Shown: positions 36,196 through 46,626 of the stretch, piece by piece
How the letters are laid out: the number at the start of each line of letters is the position of its first letter
How positions within the stretch are numbered: the first letter of the stretch is position 1
Assembly (NCBI GenBank): GCA_964421595.1
Contig: CAYQXY010000005.1
Span: 1 to 64,000 of the forward strand
Source of the DNA: PXAP01 sp964421595
Lineage (GTDB): Bacteria; Bacteroidota; Bacteroidia; Bacteroidales; PUMT01
Reading direction: 5' to 3'
DNA length: 64,000 bases
Program-made: the position numbers and the translations under genes
The notes under the pieces: generated by a model
Told to the model about the DNA's origin: nothing
The model's input: the letters and a program-made list of their open reading frames with translations, nothing else
The model's database searches: none

Positions 36196-36792
36196 ATGAG
36201 AAAACTACTTCTATTATTTTTAACCATTGGATTGTTTGCTTCGTCCTATAATCTCCTGGCGCAATATGATCCTGATAACGAAGGGCTCCGGTACAGAAAT
36301 ATTTACGGAGCAGGAATGTCAATGGGGTACTACAATTATGGCTCTGTCGGTTCAAGAAGCATCAGTTTTCCGCCTGTTACTGCATTCATTGAATTCGGGG
36401 TACATGAGAATATAACAGTCGGACCTTTTGTTGGTTTTGGAAGATGGAGTTACCGTATAACAGGAGCCGATCAATTCAATTATACCTTTGGACATACTAA
36501 TGCCGGGGGGCGGGGCAGCCTCCACCTCACAAATTTTATTAACGATTTGTTCGGATCTAATATTGATCCTTCAAGGACCAACTATTACCTGACCCTTATA
36601 TTAGGGCTGGAGTACAGGAATTATACTGACGTATCGGGTAGTTTTGGTGATTTTTACGATAATACAGTGCACTTGATGTTCGGGCCAACGGCCGGGGTCA
36701 GGTATTACCTTGGAAGTTATTTTGCCGTATATGCAGAAGCAGGACGCGGAAACCTCGGATTTGTTTCATTTGGAATGTCACTTAGACTATAG
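36196..36792 (+). CDS. Small outer-membrane beta-barrel protein
   Basis: A 198-residue protein with a signal peptide (cleavage likely after NLLA, about residue 22) and Gly/Tyr-rich amphipathic strands throughout (GAGMSMGYYNYGS, ITVGPFVGFGRWSY, YYLTLILGLEYRNY, HLMFGPTAGVRYYLG), ending GFVSFGMSLRL. This fits an 8-strand outer-membrane barrel. It follows the repeat lipoprotein by 111 bases and could be expressed with it. Function unknown. Confidence 0.75.
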   Translation: MRKLLLLFLTIGLFASSYNLLAQYDPDNEGLRYRNIYGAGMSMGYYNYGSVGSRSISFPPVTAFIEFGVHENITVGPFVGFGRWSYRITGADQFNYTFGHTNAGGRGSLHLTNFINDLFGSNIDPSRTNYYLTLILGLEYRNYTDVSGSFGDFYDNTVHLMFGPTAGVRYYLGSYFAVYAEAGRGNLGFVSFGMSLRL

Positions 36793-36921
36793 GCAGGTGA
36801 ATTGCCCCGGGCTCACAAAAGGAGATAAATAACAGACAGGTAATCAATGTGACGAAGCGGTGTTTAATTAACCGTTTGAACTTTATTATGTCTTGAGTGT
36901 TTAGAAAAGAAAGAATTCAGA

Positions 36922-37572
36922 ATGGCCTTTATATTGACAATACTTTTGAATTTTGCCTTTAACCCGGGCAATAATTATAACTTATATGAAAGCTTAATTA
37001 TGGAAACTGAAGATCAGTCATATGAGACCATTACGCTTGGTGCAGGTTGTTTCTGGTGTGTGGAAGCAATTTTTGAACAGGTTGATGGTGTGGTAAGTGT
37101 AACATCAGGTTATTCAGGAGGCAGGATCTCCAATCCTACCTACAGGGAAGTTACTTCAGGGAGAACCGGACATGCAGAGGTAATTCATGTTGTATATAAT
37201 CCCACTGTTATTCCTTTCGCCAGACTTCTGGAAATATTCTTCATGACTCATGATCCCACCACACTTAACCGCCAGGGTGCCGATGTTGGAACACAATACC
37301 GTTCGGCTATATTTTATCACAATGAAGAACAAAAGAAGGTTGCAGAGGAGGTGAGAACAATCCTTGAAAAGGAAAAGATATGGAATGACCCGATCGTTAC
37401 AGAAATAACTGCCTTCGAAGCCTTCTACAAAGCAGAAGACTATCACCAGGAATACTACAGAAATAATTCAAACCAGGGATATTGCCGGATGGTGATAGCA
37501 CCCAAACTTGAAAAGTTTGAGAAACTATTCCGCGAATATATCAGGGAAGCCGGAGCAAATAAAAAAGAGTAA
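36922..37572 (+). CDS. msrA: Peptide-methionine (S)-S-oxide reductase, probably exported
   Basis: A 216-residue repair enzyme that reduces methionine-S-sulfoxide in proteins. The active-site GCFWC motif (C43 nucleophile, C46) and the SGYSGGRISNPTYREVTSGRTGHAEVI segment are diagnostic, as are DYHQEYY and QGYC near the C-terminus. The N-terminus MAFILTILLNFAF is hydrophobic and may be a signal peptide, which would place the enzyme in the periplasm. If translation starts at the ATG at 37000 instead, it is cytosolic. There is no MsrB domain, and it converges with gltD. Confidence 0.93.
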   Translation: MAFILTILLNFAFNPGNNYNLYESLIMETEDQSYETITLGAGCFWCVEAIFEQVDGVVSVTSGYSGGRISNPTYREVTSGRTGHAEVIHVVYNPTVIPFARLLEIFFMTHDPTTLNRQGADVGTQYRSAIFYHNEEQKKVAEEVRTILEKEKIWNDPIVTEITAFEAFYKAEDYHQEYYRNNSNQGYCRMVIAPKLEKFEKLFREYIREAGANKKE

Positions 37573-37651
37573 ATCTATTCCCGGTTCTTCCGTTTCGTCC
37601 TTAAAATCCGGTTTTCAGTAACAGAGTGTTAATGACTGAATATAGTTAAAA

Positions 37652-39094
37652 TCATTCAGCATAGTTATTATTGCTGTTAACCGCAAGGTATTCCATTATA
37701 GAAACTGCAGCCCTCCTTCCTGACATAATTGCACTTACTACAAGGCTTGCTCCACTTATGCTGTCGCCTGCTGCAAAAACCTTTTCCCTGTTTGTCTGGT
37801 GCGTCTTTCCTACCTTTACATTTCCCCTTTCAGAATATTCCAGTGAAAGTGAATTTAATAATCCTTCCTGAACCGGATGGACAAATCCCATTGACAAGAG
37901 TACCAGGTCTGCATCTATAGTTTTTATAGTATCAGGAATCTCTCTTAATACCATTTTCCCATTATCTCCTTTAAGCCATTCCACTTCTGCTATCTCGGCC
38001 TTTTTGACCTTTCCATTTTCACCTGTAAGGCGTCGTGTTGAAATATTCCACATCCTTGTGCATCCCTCTTCGTGCGATGAGGTAGTTTTCTTGATATTTG
38101 CCCAGTAGGGCCAGGGGTTATCCATGTTTCTTTTAAGTGGTGGCTCAGGCAGTATCTCGATCTGAGTAACTGATTCAGCTCCCTGTCTTTTTGCAGTACC
38201 AACACAGTCAGACCCTGTATCGCCCCCTCCAATTACAAGTACATGCTTACCTTTTGCATTTATGGGCTCACCATTCACAACTCTGCCTCCTATGATCCTG
38301 TTTTGCATGGTAAGATAATCCATTGCAAAATGGACACCTTTGAGGTCTCTGCCCTCAACAGGCAGGTCACGGGGCTGCATAGCACCAACTGTAAGACATA
38401 CAGCATCGTAAGAATTTACAAGTTCATCGGGAGTAATATCCACCCCTACATGTGTATTTGTCTTAAATTCCAGCCCCTCTTCAATAAGAATCTTTAATCT
38501 GCGGTCGACAATATGTTTATCCAGTTTAAAGTCCGGTATGCCATACCTGAGCAAACCTCCGGGAACATCATCTTTTTCAAATACCGTAACCCAGTGTCCT
38601 GCCTTGTTTAGCAGATCAGCGCATGCAAGGCCGGCAGGACCCGATCCAACTACGGCAATTTTCTTGCCGGTCCGCGTTCTCGGAGGAGTCGCAAATATAA
38701 AACCATGCTCAAATCCCTTTTCTGCAGCCGCAGCTTCATTTTCCCTGATTGTTACAGGTTCTTCATGTATTGCCAGTACACAGGCGGCTTCACATGGAGC
38801 AGGACAAATCCTGCCGGTAAACTCAGGAAAATTATTTGTAACATGCAGCAGATCTATGGCTTTTTTCCAGTCTCCCTTATATATTGCATCCTGCCATTCG
38901 GGCATATTATTCATAACCGGACATCCCCACTGGCAAAACGGAATTCCGCAATCCATACATCTTGATGCCTGTTCTTTCCTGTCCTCCTCATTGAGTGTCT
39001 GTTCAACTTCCGAATAATCATTGAGGCGCTCATGTACTGCACGGTTTCCGCTTACTTTACGTCCAACCTTCATAAATCCTCTTGGGTCTCCCAT
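37652..39094 (-). CDS. gltD: Glutamate synthase small (beta) subunit
   Basis: A 480-residue FAD/NADPH subunit that feeds electrons to GltB. An N-terminal 4Fe-4S region has cysteines at C46, C49, C54 and C58 (CMDCGIPFCQWGCP). An FAD-binding GSGPAGLACADLL and an NADPH-binding VIGGGDTGSDCVGTA follow. GltBD makes two glutamates from glutamine and 2-oxoglutarate. It lies 140 bases downstream of gltB, at the end of the arg-pro-glt block. No terminator was seen in the 79 bases before convergent msrA. Confidence 0.96.
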   Translation of the reverse strand: MGDPRGFMKVGRKVSGNRAVHERLNDYSEVEQTLNEEDRKEQASRCMDCGIPFCQWGCPVMNNMPEWQDAIYKGDWKKAIDLLHVTNNFPEFTGRICPAPCEAACVLAIHEEPVTIRENEAAAAEKGFEHGFIFATPPRTRTGKKIAVVGSGPAGLACADLLNKAGHWVTVFEKDDVPGGLLRYGIPDFKLDKHIVDRRLKILIEEGLEFKTNTHVGVDITPDELVNSYDAVCLTVGAMQPRDLPVEGRDLKGVHFAMDYLTMQNRIIGGRVVNGEPINAKGKHVLVIGGGDTGSDCVGTAKRQGAESVTQIEILPEPPLKRNMDNPWPYWANIKKTTSSHEEGCTRMWNISTRRLTGENGKVKKAEIAEVEWLKGDNGKMVLREIPDTIKTIDADLVLLSMGFVHPVQEGLLNSLSLEYSERGNVKVGKTHQTNREKVFAAGDSISGASLVVSAIMSGRRAAVSIMEYLAVNSNNNYAE

Positions 39095-39234
39095 AATTTA
39101 TTAAAAATTAGCATGAGCAAAACTAAATCAGTATCTATTAACTGTTTGTTGCTCATTTATTTAAACAAATCTTTTTAATTTCAATTTCTGATAATGGAAA
39201 CTACCAGTTCATTCCCTTTATTTCTTAACTTATA

Positions 39235-42200
39235 TCAGTACTGATGTTGCGGTGCGTCTTCAGTCAGTTCAAGCCTGGTACGTGTTTTCTCAAGACTCAT
39301 CTCCTGCAGAACTTTCTTGTACTCAAAAGGAATGACCTTCACAAAGCGCGGCAGGAACTGATCCCAGTTCACCAAAATCTTTTCTGCAAGTTTGCTGTGA
39401 GTGTATAACATGTGCCTGCCAATCATCTGCTGCAGTTCGGTTATGTCGGCCATGTCTGCAAGTTTCTCCAGTTCTACGAGACCTTTATTGCAGAAATAGT
39501 CAAAATTCCCTTTAAGGTCAAGTACGTATGCAATGCCACCACTCATACCAGCAGCAAAATTTCTGCCTGTGGTGCCAAGAACTACGACACGACCTCCTGT
39601 CATATATTCGCAGCCATGATCGCCAACACCTTCTACAACAGCTGAAGCGCCACTATTCCTGACAGCGAATCTCTCGCCTGCAACTCCCCTGACATAAAGC
39701 TCACCCCGGGTGGCACCATATAAAATTGTATTACCAATAATGATATTCTCCTCCGGAAGAAAAGTTGAACCCTCAGGTGGAGTTACTATTATCTTGCCTC
39801 CGGAAAGCCCTTTGCCAAGATAATCATTGGCATCTCCCTCAAGCGAAAAACTAATACCCCTGACCAGGAATGCCCCGAAGCTTTGTCCGGCAGATCCATA
39901 AAACCTTGCGTTAATAGTATCCTCCTCCAGTTCCTTAGTCATGCAAATCCTTGTTATCTCGCCTGAAAGCATCGTGCCAACTGCCCTGTCGGTGTTCTTG
40001 ATAGCGGTTGATATCCAGACTTTTTCCCCCTTATTGATTGCTTTGCCCGATAATCCTATCAGGGTGTTGTCCATAATTTCGCCCATCTTATGGTCCTGTG
40101 GCTTCTGGCAAAAAAGAGGATATATCTTTGCTTCCGGCGGAAAATATATCATCTTTGAAATGTCGACATGTTTTGCTTTCCAGTGAACAATATCTGCTCT
40201 TTTTTCAAGCAGGTCGGTCCGGCCTACAATATCTTCAAACTTCCTGACTCCCAGTTCGGCAAGTATCTCGCGCACTTCCCTTGCAATAAACCGGAAATAA
40301 TTTTCAACGTAGTCGGCATTACCGGTAAACCTTTTCCGAAGGTCTTCGTCCTGTGTTGCCACACCAACCGGACAGGTATTCAGATGACATTTTCTCATCA
40401 TAACACATCCCAGCACTATCAGGGCAGATGTTGAAAATCCGAACTCCTCGGCTCCGAGCATCCCCATAAGGACTACATCAAGACCGGTCTTTAACTGTCC
40501 GTCTGTCTGAAGCTTTACCCTTCCTCTGAGATTATTTATGACGAGAGTCTGGTGGGCTTCAGAAATGCCAAGTTCGATGGGCATTCCGGCGTGCTTAATG
40601 GAGCTGGCAGGACTTGCACCGGTCCCCCCTTCATTGCCGCTGAGGGTTATCAGGTCAGCCTTTGCCTTGGCAACTCCTGCAGCAACAGTTCCAACACCAT
40701 ATTCCGCTACAAGCTTAACTGATATAAGTGCTTGTGGATTAGCAGATTTCAGATCAAAAATCAGCTGAGCCAGATCTTCAATTGAATATATATCATGGTG
40801 TGGCGGCGGGGAGATCAGTGTAATTCCGGGGGTTGAATTCCTCAGCTTGCCAATAACATCATTAACCTTAAAACCGGGAAGTTGTCCGCCTTCACCGGGC
40901 TTGGCACCCTGTGAGATCTTAATCTGGATCTCATCAGCATTAACCAGGTATTCAGCAGTGACACCGAATCTGCCCGATGCAACCTGTTTTATTGCGCTTC
41001 TTTTATTGGCCTGCCCGGGCTTAGGCACAAATCTCTCCCTGTCTTCACCACCTTCTCCGGTATTGCTTCTTCCTCCAATCCGGTTCATTGCAGTTGCCAG
41101 AGCCTCATGGGCCTCCTTGCTTATCGATCCGTAAGACATAGCACCTGTAACAAAACGCTTTAATATCGATTCGGCCGGTTCAACCTCATCTATGCTGATC
41201 GGAGATTTTTTATAATCCAGAAACCCCCTTAAGAATGCAGGCTTCTGATTTTCCATATTAACAAGCGAACTGAACTCCTTGTATTTTTTGTAATTATTAT
41301 TTTTTGCAGCCCATTGAAGCAGTCCGACAGTCCCCGGATTCCAGGCATGGTGCTCGCCATTGACACGGTATGAATAGAAACCCTCGGTAACCGGTTCTGA
41401 ATGTCCGTTCAATCCTGCCCTCTCAAATGCACTGCGATGAGATATTGCGGCCTCCTCTGCTATCTCGGCAAGACCAATGCCTCCAATGCTGGAAGCGGTG
41501 CCGTTGAAATACTTGTCGACAACTGCCTGTGAAATGCCAAGACATTCAAATATCTGGGCACCATGATAACTTCGCAAGGTAGAAATACCCATTTTGGATA
41601 TTACCTTCATAATGCCACTGTCAATTGCCTTGATATAATTCTCACGTGCCTTCTTGTAATCCATGTCAAGTTCACCGTTCCTGGTGCTTTCATTTATTGC
41701 CGCAAAAGCAAGATAGGGATTTATAACACTTGCACCGTACCCCAGCAGCAAAGCAAAATGCATTACCTCCCGGGGTTCGGCTGTTTCAACTATCAATCCG
41801 CTCTGCATCCTCTTTTTGGCCCTGATAAGGTGATGGTGAACGGTTGAAACAGCCAGAAGTGACGGAATTGGTGCCCTGTTGGCATCAATATCCCTGTCCG
41901 ACAAAATGATGAAATTTACATGATCGTCAACTGCTTTCTCTGCAGCAATACATAGTTCTTCGAGAGCCTTTTCCAGGGCTGTTTCTCCTCCTGCAGGATT
42001 GAAAACCATATGCAGGGTTTTATGGGTAAACTCTGAGTTGCTAAGGTCTTTCAGTTTTTTCAGGTCGGTATTGGTAACAATCGGACTTTTAAACTTGATA
42101 AGCCTGCATAGTGCAGGTGATTCCTCAAGCAGGTTTTTACTCAGAGAACCGATATAATTGGTAAGTGACATGACCAGACCTTCCCTTATAGGGTCTATGG

Positions 42201-43770
42201 CCGGATTAGTAACCTGTGCAAATTGCTGTTTGAAATAATTGAATAACCTTTGAGGCTTATCTGACAGCACGGCAGGAGGAGTGTCGTTACCCATTGAGCC
42301 TGTTGGTTCCTTGCCTTCCAGGCTCATTGGTTTAATGATCATATCCAGGTCTTCTTTACTGTAACCGAAAGCTTTCATCCAGACAGGATATTTATCACCC
42401 ATGCGTGAGGATACCCTTTCGTGAACCTCAATATCTTCAAGTTCCAGCCTGTTCTCCCTGAGCCAGTTCCCGTATGGATTCATTCTTGATAACTGCGATT
42501 TAAGCTCCTCATCAGAAATAATAACACCGAGCTTTGTATCCACCAGCAGGATTTTGCCTGGTCTGAGTCTTCCTTTCTCTTTAATCTGATTGGCGGGAAA
42601 ACTCTGCACACCGGTTTCGCTACCCATAACAATCAAATCATCAACGGTTATAAGATAACGTGAAGGCCTTAATCCATTACGGTCAAGAGTTCCTCCAACA
42701 TACCGTCCATCAGAAAACAGCAATGAAGCAGGTCCGTCCCAGGGCTCCATGATGGTCGAATGATATTCATAGAAGTCCTTCAGGCTTCCGGGAACCGGGT
42801 TCTTGTCATTAAACGATTCGGGAACCAGCATTGAAAGTGCATGCGGAAGGGAGCGGCCAGTGAGGACAAGGAATTCCAGCACATTGTCGAGTGATGCAGA
42901 ATCACTTTTACCTGGTTCAATTACAGGGAAAAGTTTCTGCAGGTCACTGCCGAAGAGATCTGTCTTCAGCAGCGACTCCCTGGTTTGCATCCATAAACGG
43001 TTGCCTTTGATGGTATTTATCTCGCCATTATGCGCAAGATAACGGAAGGGCTGGGCCAGATCCCATGTAGGGAATGTATTGGTTGAAAACCGTGAGTGCA
43101 CAAGGGCAATTGCGCTTTTAAACTCCTGATTCCCAAGGTCGGTGAAGTATTCACCCAACTGTGCGGGCGTGAACATTCCCTTATAGATCATTACCTTTGT
43201 TGACAGGCTGGGAATGTAGAAATAATTTTTCTGGGGGATATCTGAATTCCTGATCTGGTTTTCTGCCAGTTTTCTGATCACAAATAATTTTCTCTCCAGA
43301 TCATCCTGTTCATAATCGCCGGTTATAAAAACCTGTTTCATTACCGGTTCTGTACTAAGTGCTATTTCACCCAGAACCCCGCTGTTTACAGGTATGTCTC
43401 TTACTCCGATGACCCTGAGGTTTTCCTTCTCAACCAGTGACATAAATACAGTTTCACATTTTTCCCTGTCTGCGCTATTGAAAGGAAGAAAAAGTGTTCC
43501 GGCGCCGTATTCACCATTACCGGGAAAGGCCGGGAATTCCGACTTAAAGAAATCATGAGGAATCTGTACCAGTATTCCGGCGCCATCACCGGTAACATTA
43601 TCAGAGCTTTCGGCTCCCCTGTGTGTCATATTTGTAAGAACCTGTAAACCACGCTCAACTATATCATGTGATTTATTGCCTCTTATGCTTGCCACAAATC
43701 CTATTCCACAGCTGTCATGTTCATTTTCAGCAGAATAAAGGCCTGCAGTTTTATATAAGTTTGTTGCCAT
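39235..43770 (-). CDS. gltB: Glutamate synthase large (alpha) subunit
   Basis: A 1511-residue enzyme of full length. The N-terminal glutaminase domain follows a 20-residue propeptide, with the nucleophile C21 in HDSCGIGF exposed after cleavage. The central and FMN-binding synthase domains carry SGNEGGTGASPASS, and the 3Fe-4S cluster is in CVMMRKCHLNTCPVG. A C-terminal beta-helix (GXXGXXXG-like) domain ends the protein. It produces glutamate, the precursor of the proline and arginine genes directly upstream: proA ends only 50 bases before it. Confidence 0.97.
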   Translation of the reverse strand: MATNLYKTAGLYSAENEHDSCGIGFVASIRGNKSHDIVERGLQVLTNMTHRGAESSDNVTGDGAGILVQIPHDFFKSEFPAFPGNGEYGAGTLFLPFNSADREKCETVFMSLVEKENLRVIGVRDIPVNSGVLGEIALSTEPVMKQVFITGDYEQDDLERKLFVIRKLAENQIRNSDIPQKNYFYIPSLSTKVMIYKGMFTPAQLGEYFTDLGNQEFKSAIALVHSRFSTNTFPTWDLAQPFRYLAHNGEINTIKGNRLWMQTRESLLKTDLFGSDLQKLFPVIEPGKSDSASLDNVLEFLVLTGRSLPHALSMLVPESFNDKNPVPGSLKDFYEYHSTIMEPWDGPASLLFSDGRYVGGTLDRNGLRPSRYLITVDDLIVMGSETGVQSFPANQIKEKGRLRPGKILLVDTKLGVIISDEELKSQLSRMNPYGNWLRENRLELEDIEVHERVSSRMGDKYPVWMKAFGYSKEDLDMIIKPMSLEGKEPTGSMGNDTPPAVLSDKPQRLFNYFKQQFAQVTNPAIDPIREGLVMSLTNYIGSLSKNLLEESPALCRLIKFKSPIVTNTDLKKLKDLSNSEFTHKTLHMVFNPAGGETALEKALEELCIAAEKAVDDHVNFIILSDRDIDANRAPIPSLLAVSTVHHHLIRAKKRMQSGLIVETAEPREVMHFALLLGYGASVINPYLAFAAINESTRNGELDMDYKKARENYIKAIDSGIMKVISKMGISTLRSYHGAQIFECLGISQAVVDKYFNGTASSIGGIGLAEIAEEAAISHRSAFERAGLNGHSEPVTEGFYSYRVNGEHHAWNPGTVGLLQWAAKNNNYKKYKEFSSLVNMENQKPAFLRGFLDYKKSPISIDEVEPAESILKRFVTGAMSYGSISKEAHEALATAMNRIGGRSNTGEGGEDRERFVPKPGQANKRSAIKQVASGRFGVTAEYLVNADEIQIKISQGAKPGEGGQLPGFKVNDVIGKLRNSTPGITLISPPPHHDIYSIEDLAQLIFDLKSANPQALISVKLVAEYGVGTVAAGVAKAKADLITLSGNEGGTGASPASSIKHAGMPIELGISEAHQTLVINNLRGRVKLQTDGQLKTGLDVVLMGMLGAEEFGFSTSALIVLGCVMMRKCHLNTCPVGVATQDEDLRKRFTGNADYVENYFRFIAREVREILAELGVRKFEDIVGRTDLLEKRADIVHWKAKHVDISKMIYFPPEAKIYPLFCQKPQDHKMGEIMDNTLIGLSGKAINKGEKVWISTAIKNTDRAVGTMLSGEITRICMTKELEEDTINARFYGSAGQSFGAFLVRGISFSLEGDANDYLGKGLSGGKIIVTPPEGSTFLPEENIIIGNTILYGATRGELYVRGVAGERFAVRNSGASAVVEGVGDHGCEYMTGGRVVVLGTTGRNFAAGMSGGIAYVLDLKGNFDYFCNKGLVELEKLADMADITELQQMIGRHMLYTHSKLAEKILVNWDQFLPRFVKVIPFEYKKVLQEMSLEKTRTRLELTEDAPQHQY

Positions 43771-43820
43771 GTTGTCTGTTTTAATCTAATCTTAGAAGTT
43801 TATACTGAGCCTGAATGGTT

Positions 43821-45080
43821 TTATCTGATCTGGCCATTACCATATATAATATATTTTGTTGTTGTCAACTCTTTGAGGCCCATTGGTCCTCTTGCGTGCA
43901 GCTTTTGAGTTGATATACCTATCTCTGCTCCAAAACCAAATTCAAAACCATCGGTAAACCGGGTTGAAGCATTTACATAGACAGCTGCAGCATCAATTTC
44001 TGCAAGAAATCTTTGTGAATTGGTATAGCTTTCGGTTACAATTGATTCTGAGTGTTTTGATCCGTACTTGTTTATATGGATTATTGCATCGCTGAGAGAA
44101 TGAACCACTTTAACAGAAATAATTTTATCGAGGTATTCAGCGTACCAGTCATCTTCCACTGCAGGCACTGCATATCCGATAATCTCGAGAACATGTTTAT
44201 CTCCTCTTATTTCAACTCCATGATCTTTTAAACGGTCGCATATTACAGGAAGAAACCGGTCAGCAACAGAGGAATGGATAAGAAGTGATTCAATTGCATT
44301 GCAAACGCCAGGCCGTTGTGTCTTGGCATTAATTACAATATTTGCTGCCATATCGGTATTTGCTGACTCATCGACATATACATGGCAGTTGCCGACACCT
44401 GTTTCTATAACCGGCACCCTGCTGTTTTCGACGACAGTTTTGATCAGACCTGCTCCGCCACGGGGTATCAGTATGTCAAGGTAATCATTTAATTTCATCA
44501 TTTCAACTGCGCTTTCCCTGCTGGTATTTTCCACCAGTTGAATTGCTTCAGGGGGAATTCCATTGCTTATCAATGCCTCCTGAATAACCTTTACGATGGC
44601 CATGTTTGAGTTAATAGCCTCCTTTCCGCCTCTGAGTATTACTGCATTACCTGTTTTCAGGCAAAGGCCAAAGGCATCAACAGTAACATTTGGGCGTGAC
44701 TCATAAATAATACCTATTACCCCTATCGGAACCCTTATCTGGCCGATCTGCAATCCGTTGGGCCTGGTCTTCATTGAAAGAACCTCACCTACAGGATCAT
44801 CCAGAAGAGCAATTTGAGACAACCCTTCTGCCATGGTGCCGATCCTTTCAACAGTCAGTCTGAGCCTGTCAACCAGTGAATCTTTCACATTGTTGTTCTT
44901 TGCTTCAAGAAGATCCTTTTCATTTGCCGCGAGAATGCTGCCGGAACGCTCAACAATCAGTCCTGCTACATGACTAAGTGCCACCTTCTTTTCATCAGAA
45001 GACATGCGGGCCAGAAAATAGGAGGTCTGTTTTGCCAGCTTCCCTTTTTTAATAAGTTCGTTTGAATTATCCATATTCAC
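43821..45080 (-). CDS. proA: Glutamate-5-semialdehyde dehydrogenase (gamma-glutamyl phosphate reductase)
   Basis: A 419-residue NADPH-dependent enzyme, second step of proline synthesis. Features are RPNVTVDAFGLCLKTGNAVILRGG, ETGVGNCHVYVD and NAKTQRPGVCNAIESLLIH (catalytic Cys), and the C-terminal RGPMGLKELTTTKY. Its start codon shares one base with the proB stop (TAATG), a sign of coupled translation. Its product, glutamate semialdehyde, can also feed ornithine through RocD (61855-63066). Confidence 0.97.
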   Translation of the reverse strand: MNMDNSNELIKKGKLAKQTSYFLARMSSDEKKVALSHVAGLIVERSGSILAANEKDLLEAKNNNVKDSLVDRLRLTVERIGTMAEGLSQIALLDDPVGEVLSMKTRPNGLQIGQIRVPIGVIGIIYESRPNVTVDAFGLCLKTGNAVILRGGKEAINSNMAIVKVIQEALISNGIPPEAIQLVENTSRESAVEMMKLNDYLDILIPRGGAGLIKTVVENSRVPVIETGVGNCHVYVDESANTDMAANIVINAKTQRPGVCNAIESLLIHSSVADRFLPVICDRLKDHGVEIRGDKHVLEIIGYAVPAVEDDWYAEYLDKIISVKVVHSLSDAIIHINKYGSKHSESIVTESYTNSQRFLAEIDAAAVYVNASTRFTDGFEFGFGAEIGISTQKLHARGPMGLKELTTTKYIIYGNGQIR

Positions 45081-45901
45081 TAATTTGTCTTATGTAATTC
45101 ATTCCGGGTTTTCCACGAGAACAATGTTCCCGATCTCTTGCCTGCAAGAATATCAAGAAGTATCTCAGGCTTTGCCCCATTGGTTATCACCACCTTTATT
45201 CCGAAATCACTACAAATTCTCGATGCTTCAATTTTTGTAGCCATTCCTCCTGTGCCAAATCCTGATCCCGGCCCTGCTGCAGAACTTACCAGGTTGTCAG
45301 TTATTTCAAAAACTTCCGGAATAATAAGTGCATCAGGATCCTGCCGTGGATCAGCCGAAAACAGTCCGTCGATATCTGACAAAAGTATCAGGAGATCTGC
45401 CTCTGCAAGAACAGCAACATGAGCAGACAATGTATCATTGTCGCCGAATTCTATTTCATCAGTAGCAACAGTATCATTCTCGTTTATAATAGGAATAATA
45501 TCCATTGACAATAGTTCGTCAAGGGTATTTCCGGCATTAAACCTGCGTTCCTCCTTTACAAGTATATCCTTTGTCAGTAGTACCTGGGCAACCTGCTGAT
45601 CCATTGTGCCAAAAAACTTCTGGTACAATCTTATAAGTTCAGCCTGTCCAACTGCTGCAAGTGCTTGTTTATCGGCCAGGTCTGTCGGCTTACAACCCAG
45701 TCCGAGACGTCCTGCCCCCACAGCAATAGCACCGGAAGATACAAGTATAAGCTTTTTTCCTGTCTTCTGTATACCAGCCATAACCTCGGCCAGCCTTACG
45801 AGTCTCTGATAATTCAGTCTGCCGTTAGGATAGCTCAGTGTTGAACTGCCAACCTTTATTACTATTTTCTTGCTATCAGTAAGTTTACTCCAGCTATCCA
45901 T
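45080..45901 (-). CDS. proB: Glutamate 5-kinase
   Basis: A 273-residue amino-acid kinase without the C-terminal PUA domain of the E. coli enzyme. It phosphorylates glutamate for ProA. All catalytic motifs are intact: IKVGSS (15-20, ATP phosphates), VSSGAIAVG (54-62), NENDTV (140-145), FGDNDTLSAHVA (152-163), SDIDGL (175-180) and GTGGMATK near 220. A degenerate paralogue lies 18 bases upstream. Product and pathway partner proA overlaps by one base. Confidence 0.96.
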   Translation of the reverse strand: MDSWSKLTDSKKIVIKVGSSTLSYPNGRLNYQRLVRLAEVMAGIQKTGKKLILVSSGAIAVGAGRLGLGCKPTDLADKQALAAVGQAELIRLYQKFFGTMDQQVAQVLLTKDILVKEERRFNAGNTLDELLSMDIIPIINENDTVATDEIEFGDNDTLSAHVAVLAEADLLILLSDIDGLFSADPRQDPDALIIPEVFEITDNLVSSAAGPGSGFGTGGMATKIEASRICSDFGIKVVITNGAKPEILLDILAGKRSGTLFSWKTRNELHKTN

Positions 45902-45919
45902 TGTTTTTATTTAATTTAA

Positions 45920-46585
45920 TCATGACGATTGCACGTAATCGGGAAATCCTTTGATACGCTTATCAGACTGTATTTTTCCATTATTGAAATTCTCAGCCAG
46001 ATCAAGGAGTTCGTCTGTTTTTATTATCTTAATATCTGAATTATCCCTTAAAATTAGTTCGAATTTTTCTCCGCCGAAAGTATTTACAACTATTGCATCA
46101 GCATCTGTTAGTGTTGCAACTATCAAAACAAGCGGGTAATTATCGTTTAAAATTATATCCTGTGTTGAGACAGAATCATTTTCATTTATAACAGGAACAA
46201 TACCCTTCTCCATCAAGCGGTTAAGAGTATTTTTTGCATTGCTGTTCCTGAGTGGATTTTCAATTACATCTTTTGTCAGCAATACCTGTGCCACGATCTG
46301 GTCAAAATCTTCAAAATAATTCTGATATAATTTGATCAGTTCAGCCTGGCCCACTGCAGAAGTTGCCTGTTTGGCTGTAACTCCCGAAGGGGGTGCATTC
46401 TTGCCGAGCCTCCTGGTTCCAAGCGCAATAGCTCCGGATGAAACAAGCATAACCCTGACGCCGGAATTCTGAAGATTTGCACAAATCATAATCAGATTTT
46501 CCATTTTAGCCGGGTCAAGAATACCCTTATCGTCAAATAATGTTTCTATTTCAATTTTAAAAACTATTTTAACGGCCATTCCCAT
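45920..46585 (-). CDS. Degenerate glutamate 5-kinase-like protein (pseudo-kinase)
   Basis: A 221-residue paralogue of ProB. It keeps VSSGAIALG (48-56), the KQATSAVGQAELIKLYQNYF stretch (72-91), VAQVLLTKD and NENDSVSTQ (134-142). However, the ATP-binding V-G-S-S is IEIE (11-14), the GDND-x-LSA loop is LNDNYPLVL (146-154), and the nucleotide-end GTGGMxTK is absent with the C-terminus shortened. Catalysis looks lost, yet the frame is open and sits in the operon between argH and proB. It may regulate or pair with ProB. An active kinase of altered chemistry is less likely. Confidence 0.85.
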   Translation of the reverse strand: MGMAVKIVFKIEIETLFDDKGILDPAKMENLIMICANLQNSGVRVMLVSSGAIALGTRRLGKNAPPSGVTAKQATSAVGQAELIKLYQNYFEDFDQIVAQVLLTKDVIENPLRNSNAKNTLNRLMEKGIVPVINENDSVSTQDIILNDNYPLVLIVATLTDADAIVVNTFGGEKFELILRDNSDIKIIKTDELLDLAENFNNGKIQSDKRIKGFPDYVQSS

Positions 46586-46626
46586 TAATTTCAGATTTTT
46601 ATTAACTGCACCAGGCGGAAAACGAT

